Assembly: GCA_000467715.1 (NCBI GenBank)
Contig: AJFK01000055.1
Location: forward strand, 1-57,847
DNA from: Hysterium pulicare CBS 123377
Lineage: Eukaryota > Ascomycota > Dothideomycetes > Hysteriales > Hysteriaceae
Direction: 5' to 3'
Length of the DNA: 57,847 nucleotides
The notes beneath the pieces are model-generated. The model saw only the letters and a list, made by a program, of their open reading frames with translations. It did no database searches and was not told the DNA's origin. Both the position numbers and the translations under genes were made by a program. Shown here piece by piece: positions 33,712-44,791 of this stretch. Each line of letters starts with the position of its first letter. Positions within the stretch are counted from its first letter, which is position 1.

Positions 33712-35583
33712 TCAAAGAGAGATGTCGTCTTCCTCCGCCGGCGTATCGGCCATGGAGTCGTCGCCGAAAGCATCTTCTGCCCCTTCTTCGTCGCTGGGCA
33801 GTTCGAAGCGCATGAACTTCTCGTCCTTTGCCTCGGCTGTATTAGAAAGTTAGTATAATTTAGACGTGGATGAATATTCATGTGTAAAAGGCAGAAAGAC
33901 TTACTCCCCCATTCCACCACCTGTCCATCTTGTACTTCACAATCCTTCAATACCGTCTTCTCGTCTCCTTTCGCCGGACCGCCTTCCACTCTGCATCTCC
34001 TTCCAAGTATACATCCTGTAAGTTGAACATTTGCGCCAACCTCTGCACCCTCCATCAACAAGCAACGCATTAACCGCGCTCCTTCCCCGATCTTGCAATT
34101 TGAACCAATGACGGATTCTTTGATGTTGCATTTCTCTTCTACCGTGACATTCTCTGCAAGGAGTGAGTTTTCGGCTTCAACGCGGCACCTTTTAGGTATC
34201 GCTTCTTTGTGTGCTATTTTCGCTGGGTGAGCGAATGGCGATGCGGAGTCTTTGCCCACTTCTTCGATCGAGGGGAGTTTGGCTAGGCGGAGGGAGACAT
34301 TTAGGATTAGTGACGCAGTGTCCACGCGACGAATAAGAGGATATGAGGGTTCGGCCGGCTGGACGTAAGCTAATATGGGAGGTATGGTGAGCTTCGGTTT
34401 GCTGATGAGGGATACAGGCGCATGCGGGGCATTTGGATCTTGTACTCTCGAAGCTAGAACCGTTGGCTCTGAGGGTAAGGTCTCGAAACCGGTACCGGAC
34501 CAGGTGCTGCTTAGCATGGCGACGTTGACTTCGTCGTCCACCACGTACTCGTCCATGTCGTCTCCGTTTGAGCTTTCTGGCTTCTGAAGTATGTCGCGCA
34601 GACCGAGTTTGTCTCCGAGACCATCCTGCCAGCCTGCTTTTGCCCACCAACCAAGAACTTCTTCGCTAATGCTCTCAAACTTCTCGTTTTTCCTCATCAT
34701 ATCGAGTACCCAGTATGGAAAGAAGTATATATGTGCGTCTCGGTGGGTCGACAGCAGTTTTATCCGGCCATGTTTCTTGATGAGGGAATGCCGTATAGGA
34801 AAGCACTTGTGCTCCTCGGTTATATCGTTCAAGGTGTCAGTTGGAACCGTGTAGACTAAATTGGATATGTCTCGCCGTAATGAGTCTAAAGGAGGTGGGA
34901 CAATTGCTGGCGGAAGCGGTGTTGTCGCAATGAAGTCCGTCTCTTCCCCCTTGACGCTTCCTTCGCCTTTTGTTTCATACCAAACCCCCAGCCCTCCTCT
35001 CCTCCCGATCTTTTCACCTCCGATTCCCATTGGGATTTTCCCACTGTCCGTGATGCCTCCGCTGGCTGCACCCAGACCAGCTTGTTCTACCATCCATGCC
35101 TCTGCTAAAGATGTACCGTCCAGCTCGCATACCAAATCGCACGGAAGAACGATGAAGTCTCCCGTAATTACAGATTGTACTTCAGGTAGTCGAAATATTT
35201 CTCCAGTGCCAGTTTGATGAGTCAGACTCTCTGGCGCAATGAGGTCTGGTTTCGGCGCAGGGAGAGATGTCAGATGAGGGTTTTGAGATAGCGCGGCTTC
35301 GATGGCTTCTAGAGACTCGGGAGGTGTTATGAGTTGGATATCTAGGTTGCGCGTGTCCGTTAGCAATTGGAGGTCCTTCACTGCTCCGGAGGTCTAGGTA
35401 CGTACCTGTAACTCCCATTCGGTAACACCATTCTAGTGGGTACCATATCATGGGTCGATTCGCAATTGGGATCAGAGCTTTGGGTATGTCCTTTGGAGTG
35501 GATGTGAATGTGCTCAGGGAGGCTCCAGGTCCGCATAATATCAAAGCCTGGAAGCCAGGCGCTGGCATGGTTGCGTGCGGCAT
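33712..35583 (-). CDS. GCD1: Translation initiation factor eIF2B subunit gamma (Gcd1)
   Basis: This is the gamma subunit of the guanine-nucleotide exchange factor that recharges eIF2 with GTP in the cytosol; it pairs with the epsilon subunit. Three exons, 35583-35406, 35341-33905 and 33836-33712, give 579 aa. The N-terminal nucleotidyltransferase-like fold shows FQALILCGPGASLSTF, PKALIPIANRPMIWYPLEW and GDFIVLPCDLVCELDG. The C-terminal left-handed beta-helix shows hexapeptide turns such as NVTVEEKCNIKESVIGSNC and IGEGARLMRCLLMEGAEVG. The acidic tail (DEEGAEDAFGDD and EEDDISL) is only reached after the last intron, whose donor is GTAAGT after TGGGGGA. The start is fixed by alignment of the ALILCGPG strand close to the N-terminus. 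Confidence 0.93.
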
Positions 35584-35899
35584 TCTGCCGTCGAGAAAAT
35601 AGCTGGACTTCCCAGAACAAATGACGATTGTAGATGAGATCTATCTGTAGATGCAGAAAGAATTCCTTGGAGAATCTGTGGTGCAGTGGGGTGTTGAAGA
35701 GTGAATGTTTCAATGACTCGTGCCTTTCCCCGGCCGCCAAGATTCGTTGAGCAGGGGCTAGAGCTTCAGCTCCCAGCCACAACTCCACAGAACCACAGCA
35801 CCACAACACCACCACAACATCGCTCCCACTGGAGTCAACCCCCCACCACATCCCTCTCTGTCGCATGCGCAAGAGGATGCAAAGCAACCCCTGTATACC
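35584..35899. promoter_or_regulatory. Bidirectional promoter of GCD1 and the Pex22-like gene
   Basis: Only 316 bases separate the divergent ATGs. The stretch around 35770-35825 is a run of ACC/CAC units on the plus strand, ending in the leader of the plus-strand gene. No TATA box was seen. Confidence 0.5.
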
Positions 35900-37239
35900 A
35901 TGTCCTTCTCCTACGACCGCTACGACCGCCGCCAGTCCTCGAGTCGCCGCACCACATTCGGCTACTGGGTGCCCCTAGTCCTCACCGTAACCGTCGCAAC
36001 CGCCGGTGTTGTCGCCTGGATATGGAGCGAACGACGCGATGACGAAGACGACGAAGACGATGCTGACCTCAGCTATGGCGAGGAGCGAGAGGGAGAGGGC
36101 ATTCCTGGCCCTCGAGGTATGAGAGACACAAGCTCCCTGTCGCAGGGCGTGGCGCACGATGAGAAAGATTTCATGTCGCGCGTACATGGTGTGATAAGAC
36201 GCACCCCGAGTCCGCAACAGCTCTTCGACAGTGTGAGCAAGAAGACCGTCGCTGGAGTAGCCGCCGCTGGAGCTGCTGTTGGTGGTGTTTTGGCCTCGAT
36301 TCGCGAAGAGGATAAAGATGCTTTTGGGGATCATTCGAGATGGTCTGAAGAAGCTGCTCTTCGGCGCAACGTCGAAGCGCAATCTTCTCAGAGCGCGACA
36401 GCTGTCGATGCACAGACAAAGTCTTTCGCTGCTTCGATGCGCGGAGGAGGGCAATCTCATGGACGGAGAAAGACCGTTGCCATTGTTGTGTCTGCAGAGG
36501 CTCTAGACAACATTCACGAAGAAGATGGAGCATTCCACACTGAACATGCTGTAAGTGCTCTACTCTGCTTCTCAACTGAAGCCCCAGCTAACTTCCCAAG
36601 TCTATCCTGTCTCACCTTCCAGACACCGACTTCTCCAAAACCAATCTCTTTGTCCTCATCTACTCCCCAACCCTAAAGTCGCGTCCCAACTCTCGCGCCG
36701 GTGGTCCAACAACATCACTCGGCTCATCTTACTCTGCAATCTCGACACCTGCGCAAACACCGGGCGAAGAACTTGCATCTATCGCTCCTCAACCAGAAGA
36801 AACCATCTACACTCCCGCCTTATCAGCACGAAGCTCAGACAACTCTCTCTGGAACTCCCTTCACGCACAAGCCCTTCGCCTCGTCGAGAACCCTACAATG
36901 GTCTTGCCCTTTACAACACCCACCGGTCACATTCACATGCTGAGACACCTCAGTCCAGACCTTGTTTACTTGGTTGATGCGCTTAGTGGAGATAATGGTT
37001 CGAACGTGGAAGAGATTAAGAAATGGGTTGGACAGATTGTCGTCGTTGTCGGCAGCGATGGAACTGGGCTCGGTGGTTTAGTAGATACAGATGATGAAGG
37101 TGCTGCGGCTAAGACGGAGCATGGACGGTCTAGGTGGTGGGAGAGCGCTGATATGGTGGGGCTGGGAAAGGGAGTTGAGGTTGTGGATGCTGTGAGGCTT
37201 AGGGAGGATTTCGAGAGGAGGGCCATTGGACGGGAATAG
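35900..37239 (+). CDS. Peroxin Pex22-like membrane protein
   Basis: Two exons, 35900-36550 and 36601-37239, give 429 aa. The intron (GTAAGT to CCCAAG, 50 bases) preserves frame between HTEHA and SILSHLPDTDF. One membrane helix lies near the N-terminus (FGYWVPLVLTVTVATAGVVAWIW, shown here only to locate residues 20-42). An acidic stretch follows, then a glycine/alanine-rich segment (VAGVAAAGAAVGGVLAS). The C-terminal half is an alpha/beta fold with KTVAIVVSAEAL, NLFVLIYSP, LSPDLVYLVDALSGDNG and VGQIVVVVGSDG. Pex22 anchors the Pex4 ubiquitin-conjugating enzyme at peroxisomes; fungal proteins of this layout are named peroxin 22-like. The family assignment rests on layout and remembered similarity, not on a catalytic motif. 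Confidence 0.72.
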
Positions 37240-37542
37240 TTCCTAGGGAGTTGGTGTTGCAAGAGTAAATGATAGTGATGAGGTTGGTTTCTTGTGAGTA
37301 TTTGGTTATGCACATGTTTATGATGGATGAATAGTTGGATTAGTTATTAATTAAATGCAAATTTCGTTCTATTGCCACTGTTTTGGATGATGAGGCGAAT
37401 CTCATCCATCGGGAGCTGCATATGAAATATTCCCAAGAATCATGCTCAGAGTACAACTTCGATGGTCAACCCAGGAAACTCTAGATTCTATCGTCCCTTT
37501 ACAGATACAGCCGTCTACCTCGGAAGCTATCTAGATATCCTC
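37240..37542. other. Convergent spacer
   Basis: This is 303 bases between the ends of the Pex22-like and ATPase genes. Only flanking sequence is seen. Confidence 0.35.
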
Positions 37543-39196
37543 CTATTCGTCTTCGGATTTTTTAGCTAACGAGTCACCTTCGGGAGACCCAGCCGCATCG
37601 TGAGCTGTTTTCGTTGTTCCGCCATCCGCAGTCACCCTTTGCCTCGTCTTGAACCTGATGTATCCTGCCCACAACTTCAAGATAGTCCCATCCCCCGCTA
37701 TCCTAACAGCGGCGCCTGGGCAGAACAATAAGCTCTCCCCAAGACGAAGTTGGACAATCTTTTGGAAGATGACTTTGTCACTTGCACTACCACGTGCCGT
37801 CTCGCTCTCCGCAGTATTACCCTCCGGCGGGCTTGACGCTGCGGAAGCCAAATAGATGGCTGCAAGGTGTTGCTTCAATACCGCAAACCAAGCTGGGCTT
37901 GTGCAGCGATGCACCATAGTGATGTTGCAAAGGTCAAGCAGCGCCGTATTGATGCTCGGCTCCTGCGTGGCGATGACGACTCTCGTAGCCTGGTGGCGCT
38001 GTTCACGAACTGTCTTCAGAAGTTGACTAGTGAATTTTTGAGCAGCTGAGCTTTCCTCTGTCATATAGTTGTGTGCCTCATCTAGGGCGACGATCTTCCC
38101 GCAGGTCGTTTGGGATATGAAGACGGATAGGCATATGTCAAAGAGCACGCAAGCGGAATCGGCATCAACGAACGGATCGCTAAGATCAATGATTGTGAGT
38201 GTGCCGGGCCTCGCACTGAGATGGTCGGGGGCAGAATTGTTGATTAGTATTTTTACTTTCTCGTTCTTGGCGTTGCGTTCGGTGCGTTTCATGAAGCTTT
38301 CGAGGAGATCGAGGCGCATCCTCAACGGAGCACTCTGCTTGTCCGTGAAAGCGTTGTTGTCGAGTTCTTTTTCGAAGCTCGCGTAATCGAATTCGGACTG
38401 GCCCTGCGTCTCGTAGGCCATGTCTCGTAGGATGTTTACGACTATCTGGGGTAGTGTTACTGACTATAATCTCGGGTGATTGGTAATTGATTTGACTTAC
38501 CCGCATATACAGAGGCATGTCTCCTTCCTTCCCTACCGCCATCAAGGTCAACACTCGCTCAGTATCAAGATACTTCGGCAAGAGGTACAATGGCTGCACT
38601 TTCAACTTTCCCGTTTTCGCTACTGGGAGGCTCGTGTATTTCCGTTTCATCTCTCCATACCTACTGGGCGAGACCAGGACAGTTGTCGGTATATCCGAGC
38701 AGAGGAATGCGGCTTCGCATACGCCGGTCCCTTGAGACTTGTCGTAGTGAAACACAAGGCCAGCGAGCGGATTCGGATTCTTTCCAATCGCGGTGCTCTT
38801 CATCAAGCAGTTTTCCAACATACAGGATAAGGTATGTGATTTTCCAGAACCTTGGGACCCGCATAGAAATGCTGACCATGGCGAGTCCGTATTAAGCAGA
38901 ATCGGCTCGGCCAGCTTCGTGCCATTTGGTTTCTCGGCTTCGCTTTCCGCGTTTTGGACGTTCGCCACTTGGTTATGCAGATCTTGACTAAGAGCTCCTG
39001 GCTCATGTCCTAGAACTGCATACTGCCGGAGTGATGAACCAAGCTCCTCCTTGACTTTCCACCAGACCAGGGGTGCGGTCTTTATATTTTCTCCAACCGA
39101 GATTCGGGAAGTAGTCTGGTTGTATTGAGAGGTCTTTGATTCGTTCTCGAGCAATCCTTGGTAGCCCTGAAGCTCCTCGACGGGTTGGGAGGCCAT
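37543..39196 (-). CDS. HerA/DUF87-type P-loop ATPase
   Basis: Two exons, 39196-38501 and 38445-37543, give 532 aa; the intron runs GTAAGT to CCCCAG and joins LYMR to IVVNILRDMAYE. The Walker A motif GSQGSGKS is at residues 113-120. The Walker B strand is KIVALDEAHNYM, with the acidic pair DE. The strand TLTIIDLSDPFVDADS and the later segment VVIATQEPSINTALLDLCN, with an Arg in MVHRCTSPAWF, match the layout of HerA/VirD4-like ring ATPases rather than AAA+ or ABC proteins. Such ATPases usually form hexamers and pump or unwind nucleic acid in bacteria and archaea; in fungi the role is not established. The C-terminus is polar. No signal peptide or membrane helix is seen. It lies directly beside a decayed HET gene. 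Confidence 0.82.
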
Positions 39197-39491
39197 ATCT
39201 AATCTTGGTAGTAAATGAAAAGAAGAAAACTAGGTAGCAGGCTGAAGCCACCACTGGATAGTTATATAATAAATCCTATTTGCGGAGGTTTCACCATCGG
39301 TGAAGCAAACAACCGATCCATTTCTTTGAGAGTCCAGGTTTTCTTCAACAAAAGTGATTGTACTATGTTTGAAACGTTTAGAAAGAAGCAGGAATGTCTG
39401 ACAGGATGACCAAACTTGCTCTAAAACAACCAGAACTAGGACGAACGCAATGAGCAAGAGATGTTCAGAGGGGTGGTCAGTCTTAGCATTA

Positions 39492-41163
39492 TCAACGTAT
39501 CTCAAAGTCCACTCCCTCGGCTTTGCCCTCTTCCATTGCGTGCATAACTTCTCCATTCATGATTCCGAGAACAAAGCAAAACCCCATGGAAAGGTAATGG
39601 ATTTCGACTTTCCGCATCACCGCAGGCATATTACGGCCGTATAAGACGCAGACGAGATCGCCAGCACGGCTCTCTCCCGGTCCGAAACCGAAACATCCCT
39701 TTTCCGCGCGTGATGAATGGTCGCCTATCTCTGATCCAATCCTGCACAGTTTCACCCACGAAGCGTAATCTTTGGTCATCCATATGGACCTCCCTGAACG
39801 GATCAGGGCCGAGTTGAAAGGTGCGACCATCCTTGAATGAGAAAGGACCCGCGAAATCGGGCGGCAGGACGGCTTCGCCGAACAGATAGTGCCATACCGT
39901 AGCGGCTAGTTTAGCGTATTGGTCGGAGTTTTGTATTGATTCTATGCCGGAAGTGCTCAGAATACCGATATCATTCAATGCAAGGCGTACGATTGCATTT
40001 ACTTTAGTAAATCCGTTAAGGTATGGATCTGAATGGCCCTTTTGACCCAGAAAATATCCCAGGTTCAAGCCCCTCCAACTCATATAGGAATCGTGAATAC
40101 TGGCAATCCTATCAAAAATAATCCCAGGAGTCATCAGGACTGGTTCATTGGGTAATATTCGGGGATTTACACTCCCGTTGCCAGTCGCACCATAGAAGCT
40201 CATTCTTTCCTTCAAGAGGGCTATGGTAATGGTTTCTGACCGAAATGAACGACCAGCTTTGGGCATACTGGCCCAGTCCGGTACCCACGACGGTATGCCT
40301 TTCTTGATTGTTTTGTCCACGCTGGGATCGATAGCTCTAACTGGTTTGTGATCGTAAAAGCGCCGATTCACATCAACAGAAAGAAGGCAAGTGAGATGCA
40401 GTGTCTCGTGTATACAATTTCGAGCAAATCGGATATACACCTGTTCGACGGATGCGCGATAATCCGGCTGTACACCATCTATTGAGATGCCAGCTAGGCC
40501 AAACACATGATCTTTTGGGTCGGTTGCTTGCAAATAGGCAGTCTCCTCGGCAAGCGAATATATACATCTTTTCTGCCTATCACGGCAGTGATGCCCGAAG
40601 ATTGATCATGGAGGCAAAATGGATAGCGTTAAATTCCTTCGCGATTTCGATGTATTCTGCTCCGAGAAGCTCTGATGCCAGCTTGTCAAAGGAGGATATG
40701 CATGACGCGGCAGACTCGAAATGCGTAAGCATTTCGTCCATCATAATGACAAGATTAGTTGAAGAATGATTTGTTGGAATACCCAGACTCGATGCCAGTA
40801 TGATTTGAAAGGAAAATGTATGAACGGTCCATAGACATCGTGTCCCCTGTTCTCGCGCTCCAAAAGCATCCGTAGATCTGGAACTTCATGTTGCGTTACA
40901 TCTCCCGATTCTCGATGGATAATTCTGAAGGCTTTAGAGCAGTAGTCATCCCCTACTCCAAGCCACGATATTACTTTGTCAGCCTTCGGATAGATTTCGC
41001 GCATCAATCTAGATGGCCAACTGACCAAACACGGCCCTTATGTTTTTCAGAGCTTCAAGTAGGTTCTCTGTTACAGCACGAACAGCGGCGCTTTTGTCGG
41101 GGGACAATGGCTAAAAGCCGGATCTGCTTTCGAGCTGGGTCGAGAGGCTGGTATCGGAACATG
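39492..41163 (-). pseudogene. Decayed HET (heterokaryon incompatibility) domain gene
   Basis: HET proteins trigger cell death after fusion of incompatible hyphae. Recognisable pieces occur in order but in several frames: FRYQPLDPARKQIRLLAIVP (41163-41104), ENLLEALKNIR, REIYPKADKVISWLGVGDD, YWHRVWVFQQ (about 40770), NLVIMMDEMLTHFES, ATDPKDHVFGLAGI (about 40520), GIPSWVPDWASMPKAG, and the C-terminal block GFGPGESRAGDLVCVLYGR with FVLGIMNGE. The segment with the ALSY..WG box is absent between the first two pieces, and the WIDAICINQ box is reduced to IDA after a stop. Frames change near 41015, 40745, 40600 (with TGA and TAG stops) and 39700. No set of introns with proper signals repairs all of these. 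I call it a pseudogene with good confidence. Confidence 0.78.
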
Positions 41164-42113
41164 GTCAAAGAGCAACACAGGTGCCCACATGGGTCGAGAC
41201 AGCTCGTGTTTTGAATTCGCGGGCATCCAAAGTTTTGTAGACAGACTCGAGCCGATCCGAATCGAGACGGAGTGTTGTGGCCCACTGAACGTCCACGGAT
41301 GAAAAAAAGGCTGAAGCGCTGCTCAAGCAGGGCCCGTCAGGCTGCGTAATTGCTTGTTTCTGTGATTCGTCGATGCAGAAAGGTCTGAGGGTCCCGTCTT
41401 TACGAACAGCCGTCGAGTCGTCCTGCCACATACCATCTGAAGAGTGGGATGAATGAGGTTCCGCTAAGCTTTGCAATTTGCCTGGACGGTAGCGCTAGCG
41501 ACTGCTTGAGTAAGCGTGATCTGATCTCTCCTCCCAGCATGGAATTGCTCAAGAAGGTCGAGAAGCAAGACATCGTTCTCAAGCGCAGAGAAGAGTATGA
41601 CCTTATCCGGTGGCAGGTAAGCACTGGGCGCGGATCCGGTCTTTCTCGCCGTTCTCACCTCCACTGACTTGCCCCGCACGTTCACTAGTTCGACATGATC
41701 TTATACGCCCCGTCGTTCTTTTCTTCCTCAGACTTCCATAATCTAACACCCTCACATGTTCCTTGCAGTCTAGAACGCAAGCTAGCCTCATATCTAGGTA
41801 CAGTGGCCCTCATTGCTGATCCATGTTACACACATCTCCACTAGTCCATCGAACACGTATCTACCGCTAACTCCCTTTGTAGATCAATTCACCTTCTCTA
41901 GCACCATCTCCTTCCGATTCGTCGCTCACCACAGCAGTTCCAAGCTTGTGGTGCTCCTACTGTGGTACCCGAAAAAGAAGCTTGCGTATAAAAGCTGTCT
42001 CAACATTCGCTGAAGACCTTTTCATACGCGAACCAACAATCTCAACTTCCGACTCAATCCAATTCTCCAGAGCAGTCTTCTACCATAAATCCAAACATTC
42101 CAAACCCCTCACA
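41164..42113. other. Interval between the HET relic and DUG3
   Basis: The left part may hold further, unrecognised remains of the HET gene 5' end. Open frames on both strands near 41400-41690 (for example ELLKKVEKQDIVLKRREEY on plus) look protein-like but overlap each other and have no known motif, so I do not call them. The right part is the promoter and leader of DUG3. Confidence 0.35.
41987..41994 (+). promoter_or_regulatory. TATA box upstream of DUG3
   Basis: TATAAAAG, a full consensus TATA element, lies 120 bases before the DUG3 ATG at 42114, a normal distance for an inducible fungal gene. Confidence 0.5.
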
Positions 42114-43175
42114 ATGTGTCGCTGGTTTGCCTACATCTCCCCCGCTGAACCATGTCTCCTCTCCGATGTGCTCATCACCCCAGCTAACAGCATCGCAAAA
42201 CAATGCTCCGAGCACTACCTTCCTGGCCTTCTCCCCCACGGCTCCGAAAAGGATCTTGACGACTCGAAAGATGCACTCCTCCGCATGCGCAACTCTCTCC
42301 TAAACATGGACGGTCTCGGCGTATGCTGGTACACGCCCGCCTCCTCTGACTATGTCAAACATGTAGAGGGGCTTCGACCAGCACTGTATAAAAGTCAGTC
42401 GCCTCCAATAAACGACTTCAACTTCAGATCACTATGTGAGAACACCGAAACAAAGTGCGTTTTCGCGCATATAAGAGCAAGCAGCGGATCCGTAGTAACG
42501 CAAGTGAACTCGCACCCCTTCGTCTTCGGCCGGCACGTCTTTATGCACAACGGCGTCGTCTCCAACATCAGCGACATTCGTCGCGACATGACAGATCTCA
42601 TGTCCTACGACGCCTACTGCAACGTGCTCGGATCCACGGACTCGGAGCACGCGGCCGCGTTGTACATGACGAACCTCACTCAGCACGGCGGCACGGAGAC
42701 GTGGCAGAAGCAATACCCGCTCCAAGCCATGCTGGACGCCATGATCAAAACCGTAACGCAGATCATGGAGTTGCAGAAGATCAAAGTCAAGGATGAGAAA
42801 GCAACGCCCAATTCGCTGAATTTCTGCACGACTGACGGTTCGAAGATGATTGCAATCCGCTTCCGGAACCATGCTGTCGAGCAGCCGCCTTCGCTTTACT
42901 GGAGTGAGTTTGCTGGCAGAACGCTCAATGGGAAGTATCCCGGGCATCCGGACTCTGCACATCTGGTGAATAAGGCAGCAATATTTGGAGAGAATGAGAG
43001 AATTGGAAAACATACGATTATTGCTAGTGAACCCACGACGTATGATGATAAAGAGTGGCATTTGATTGGGAAGAATTGTGCGCTGACGGTTGATGAGCAC
43101 GGGACGGAGACGGAGGTGCCGATTCAGTACGATGAAGGATTGAATGCTGGGGATCCCCAGGAAGGTGGGAAGTAA
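42114..43175 (+). CDS. DUG3: Class II glutamine amidotransferase Dug3 (glutathione degradation)
   Basis: A single-exon gene of 353 aa, almost the length of yeast Dug3. The start is chosen because the class II amidotransferase fold needs the catalytic cysteine right after the initiator Met; here the protein begins MCRWFAYISP, so Cys2 is the nucleophile after Met removal. Further family marks are LLPHGSEKD, NMDGLGVCWYTP, FAHIRASSGSVVTQVNSHP, FMHNGVVSNI and LGSTDSEHAAALY. In yeast Dug3 works with Dug2 and Dug1 to hydrolyse glutathione in the cytosol. No Dug2 or Dug1 lies in this window. The long frame on the opposite strand (42432-43100) is an artefact of codon use. Confidence 0.94.
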   Translation: MCRWFAYISPAEPCLLSDVLITPANSIAKQCSEHYLPGLLPHGSEKDLDDSKDALLRMRNSLLNMDGLGVCWYTPASSDYVKHVEGLRPALYKSQSPPINDFNFRSLCENTETKCVFAHIRASSGSVVTQVNSHPFVFGRHVFMHNGVVSNISDIRRDMTDLMSYDAYCNVLGSTDSEHAAALYMTNLTQHGGTETWQKQYPLQAMLDAMIKTVTQIMELQKIKVKDEKATPNSLNFCTTDGSKMIAIRFRNHAVEQPPSLYWSEFAGRTLNGKYPGHPDSAHLVNKAAIFGENERIGKHTIIASEPTTYDDKEWHLIGKNCALTVDEHGTETEVPIQYDEGLNAGDPQEGGK

Positions 43176-43588
43176 TGAGGATAGGGGAGGATTGGGACTC
43201 TTGCTCTTTTGGCGGAGGGATTGGATATGTTAACCCACGACATTCCACATGGTTGAGGTTGATGTATGAGAACAAAATGCCATAAATGTTGAACATTGAC
43301 AATCGTCGGAAAATTTTATCCTAAAAGTTTCCAGCTCTAAACTTATGGCAATTATTTGAAGAGCCGCATGTGTTGGAGCTGACCGCAGCGATGATGTTTG
43401 TGGCGTCAGCCACATTCCTGAAAGCGGCACAGTCGAAACGTCGCACGGATGCTGACGAGCTGAAGAGTCGCGATGGCCCCAACGATGTCTTCATCAATGA
43501 CAACGGCAGGTTTCATGCGCTTGTCCATCTCCGCAGTGCCTTCATCCTAAGTTACAGCTGGGCGCGACATGACGCCCTCACACAAGCT
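43176..43588. other. Spacer between DUG3 and the DUF3431 gene
   Basis: This is 413 bases. The downstream reading frame stays open upstream to 43370 and includes an ATG at about 43391, so a longer N-terminus of the next protein cannot be excluded. Confidence 0.35.
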
Positions 43589-44791
43589 ATGGTAAACCGA
43601 CGCCGGATAGCCTTGGCGTCCTCCATCACAGCTCTTATAATCGTACTACTCTTCGTTTTACATTCTTATTCTAGAGATCGTACTCCGCTCCGCTATCCGT
43701 TCAGGCCAAACCCCGAAGTAGAGGGAAAACACGGAGAACCTGTAATTCCGTCAATCAAGATACCGTCAACCCAGGCACCGTCAACCCAAGCACCCTCAAC
43801 CGAGGTACTTGAAACGTAAGTGAAAGCCATCGCGAATCTCTCCCTGCTCCGCTTTAAGTCATCAATATCAACGACATAGCAGCCTCAAGCCCGAGCCCAC
43901 AGCTTCTACCGCTGTTGAAACGCCGCCTGCATATGACGACGGCAAAATTCTTGTGATAGCAAAGGTTCAAGGAGAAGATACAGATTGGGTCCATAGAAGT
44001 CTATCCGAGTATGTCTTGCTCAGATTCTCATCCTAATTTCCAAGCAGATAATGATTTAACGAAATAAGCTGGCAAAATGCTATCTATATTGTGAATGATC
44101 TCAACGCACCCCTACATACGACAACCAATAAAGGCCGCGAAGCAAATGTCTACTTGACATACATCGTGGACAATTACCCCAACTTCCCATCCACTATGGT
44201 CTTCCTCCACAGCCACGAAAAGCATGACCACGGCTCAAAAAGAGATGAAGATACGGTCGACTTCAATAACGTTGCAGCCGTGAAAGCACTCAAGCTTGAT
44301 TTCGTTCAGAAGAACGGGTATGTGAATCTCCGCTGTATTCACTCACCCGGTTGTCCTGCAGAGATCCAGCCATTTCGGAACACGTCCGATCCGCTTCGAC
44401 CTCAAGAACGGGCTATGGCGAGAGCTTGGAAACAGCTCTTTGAGAATGATGATGTGCCGAAAGTCATTGCAAGCACGTGCTGCGCTCAATTTGCGGTGTC
44501 GAAAGAGCAGGTTAAAAAGAGACCGAAAGCCGATTATGAGAGGTTCCTAAAGTGGATTGTGGAGACCCCATTGAACGATTTTACTTCTGGAAGAGTGTTT
44601 GAGTATCTGTGGCACGTTATTTTTGGGAAAGATGCTGTGTAGTAAGTTGACTGCTGACAAAAACATCGACCATTGCTAACGACGCTTGTGAAAGTTGTCC
44701 GGATATGGAGCAATGCTATCGCAATCTATATGGGAAGGATATTACTCAGGAGACTGCATCGATGTCCTCGAAAAGCTCGTCTGTACCATGA
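43589..44791 (+). CDS. DUF3431 type-II membrane protein
   Basis: Four exons, beginning at the ATG giving MVNRRRIALASS. The breaks are GTAAGT at 43816, GTATGT near 44009 and GTAAGT at 44643; the acceptors are near 43881, 44069 and 44694. A single signal-anchor helix (ITALIIVLLFVLHSY) is followed by a stalk with PSTQA-type repeats and then the DUF3431 domain: KILVIAKVQGEDTDWV, IYIVNDLN, REANVYLTYIVDNY, MVFLHSHEKHDH, YVNLRCIHSPGCP, KVIASTCCAQFAVSKEQV, RVFEYLWHVIFG. The last exon supplies YCPDMEQCYRNLYG, the usual family end. Domain proteins of this kind look like Golgi or cell-surface glycosyltransferase-type folds, but their reaction is not established. The first acceptor could be used at either of two AGs three bases apart. 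Confidence 0.85.
43744..43800 (+). repeat. Short in-frame 15-base tandem repeat
   Basis: Units of the form ccgtcaacccaggca recur about three times with small changes and encode PSTQA, PSTQA and PSTEV in the stalk of the DUF3431 protein. It is a coding minisatellite. Confidence 0.7.

Noticed and set aside
41400-41690. Overlapping protein-like frames on both strands upstream of the HET relic
   Set aside because: They contradict each other and match nothing known; they may be further HET debris.
42432-43100. 222-codon minus-strand frame opposite DUG3
   Set aside because: Antisense shadow of a conserved amidotransferase.
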